Of a stretch of 38,604 nt of DNA, positions 38,310 through 38,604 are shown one piece after another (the stretch's first letter is position 1; every line of letters starts with the position of its first letter). The notes beneath the pieces were generated by a model. The model saw only the letters and a list, made by a program, of their open reading frames with translations. It was not told where the DNA came from and searched no databases. A program made the translations under genes and the position numbers. Source of the stretch: Gemmatimonadota bacterium (GTDB taxonomy: Bacteria > Gemmatimonadota > Gemmatimonadetes > Longimicrobiales > Gaopeijiaceae); NCBI GenBank assembly GCA_003559555.1, contig PWLA01000137.1, forward strand, positions 1 through 38,604. The letters are read 5' to 3'.

Positions 38310-38604
38310 TCACCCCCCGATCCGGAACATCTCCACCCGGGGAAGGTCCCGGGTGGCCTCGCTGCGGAGCTCGGAGTAGCGGTCCGTGCGCCGGGTCCAG
38401 ATGCCCATAATACGATCCCGGATCTCCTCGTCGGTGGCGCCCTCCCTCACCAGCGACTTGAGGTCGTGGCCCCGGCTCCCGAACAGACAGGTGAAGAGCT
38501 CGCCCTGGGCCGTGAGCCGGGCCCGGGTGCAGGTGCTGCAGAAGGGCTGGGTCACCGACGAGATGATCCCGATCTCACCGCCCCCGTCCCGGTAGCGGTA
38601 GCGG
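38310..38604 (-). CDS. moaA: GTP 3',8-cyclase, C-terminal part (cut by window edge)
   Basis: The visible 97 residues end a radical-SAM MoaA, the first enzyme of molybdenum-cofactor synthesis. The second [4Fe-4S] cluster motif C-x2-C-x13-C is complete ([19 protein letters not shown]). The family ending follows: [30 protein letters not shown], and a terminal VEMFRIGG with the essential GG tail. The N-terminal CxxxCxxC cluster is beyond the right edge. The gene is convergent with the amidohydrolase gene, 12 bp away. No other mo- genes are in view. Confidence 0.95.
   Translation of the reverse strand, partial: RYRYRDGGGEIGIISSVTQPFCSTCTRARLTAQGELFTCLFGSRGHDLKSLVREGATDEEIRDRIMGIWTRRTDRYSELRSEATRDLPRVEMFRIGG

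Noticed and set aside
1-38604. tRNA, rRNA, CRISPR, insertion sequence or prophage
   Set aside because: No clover-leaf, repeat-spacer array, transposase motif or phage gene was recognised anywhere in the window.

Overview
The window is high-GC bacterial chromosomal DNA, densely coded on both strands, with many 1-8 bp stop/start overlaps. No tRNA, rRNA, CRISPR array, transposase or phage gene was seen. The gene mix (type III glutamine synthetase, lipid-anchored gamma-glutamyltransferase and M20 peptidase, a large secreted M14 carboxypeptidase with a glutaminase-like tail, ergothioneine genes, Deinococcus-type proline dehydrogenase, UMF1 transporter, small outer-membrane barrels) points to an aerobic Gram-negative heterotroph. 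Gemmatimonadota is my best guess, by inference only. Both edges cut genes: an SDR on the left and moaA on the right.

Layout. Bases 1-1820 (minus): a partial SDR and an AAA ATPase with a DUF234-like tail. 1987-4173 (plus): glnN, meeting a large ketoacyl synthase (4166-5743, minus) tail to tail. 5933-10384: a small MscS channel (plus), then a minus-strand run of YbdG-like MscS, gamma-glutamyltransferase and a small secreted protein. 10503-14000 (minus): egtB, egtD and a coupled secreted protein of unknown function. 14103-14561 (plus): a cold-shock gene behind a strong promoter, a six-codon leader ORF and an intrinsic terminator. 14649-15961 (minus): a four-CBS protein and a small barrel protein. 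16152-18651 (minus): an unusual kinase-receiver hybrid, a membrane protein and proline dehydrogenase. 18830-19894 (plus): FabH-like synthase. 20072-20764 (minus): an outer-membrane barrel. 20958-22451 (plus): a phenylalanine leader/attenuator followed by chorismate mutase and prephenate dehydratase. 22420-27315 (minus): M20 peptidase, TVP38-type membrane protein, histone-deacetylase-like enzyme, NmrA-like protein. 27571-32727 (plus): CBS protein, VOC protein, M14 carboxypeptidase, UMF1 transporter. 32724-34622 (minus): membrane protein, cyclase-family lipoprotein, coiled-coil protein. 34811-36022 (plus): MarR regulator and YceI. 36065-36478 (minus): an aberrant A-type Fe-S protein. 36585-38297 (plus): D-aminoacylase-like lipoprotein. 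38310-38604 (minus): moaA.

How the genes work together. Clear functional units are ergothioneine synthesis (egtB-egtD), phenylalanine synthesis (split chorismate mutase and prephenate dehydratase, apparently under transcription attenuation as well as ACT-domain feedback), and a broad nitrogen/peptide scavenging set (glnN, ggt, M14, M20, D-aminoacylase, proline dehydrogenase).

The strongest unexpected signals are regulatory RNA. The first is a textbook-like leader-peptide attenuator (Phe codons, a competing antiterminator, a 13-bp terminator with seven Ts) before the phenylalanine genes. The second is a promoter, mini-ORF and terminator cassette before the cold-shock gene. Several proteins have lost family-defining residues: the kinase lacks its phospho-acceptor domain, the A-type carrier lacks one Cys of its C-terminal pair, the DUF234-like tail lacks its nuclease residues, and the egt-linked secreted protein may be a dead metallopeptidase.
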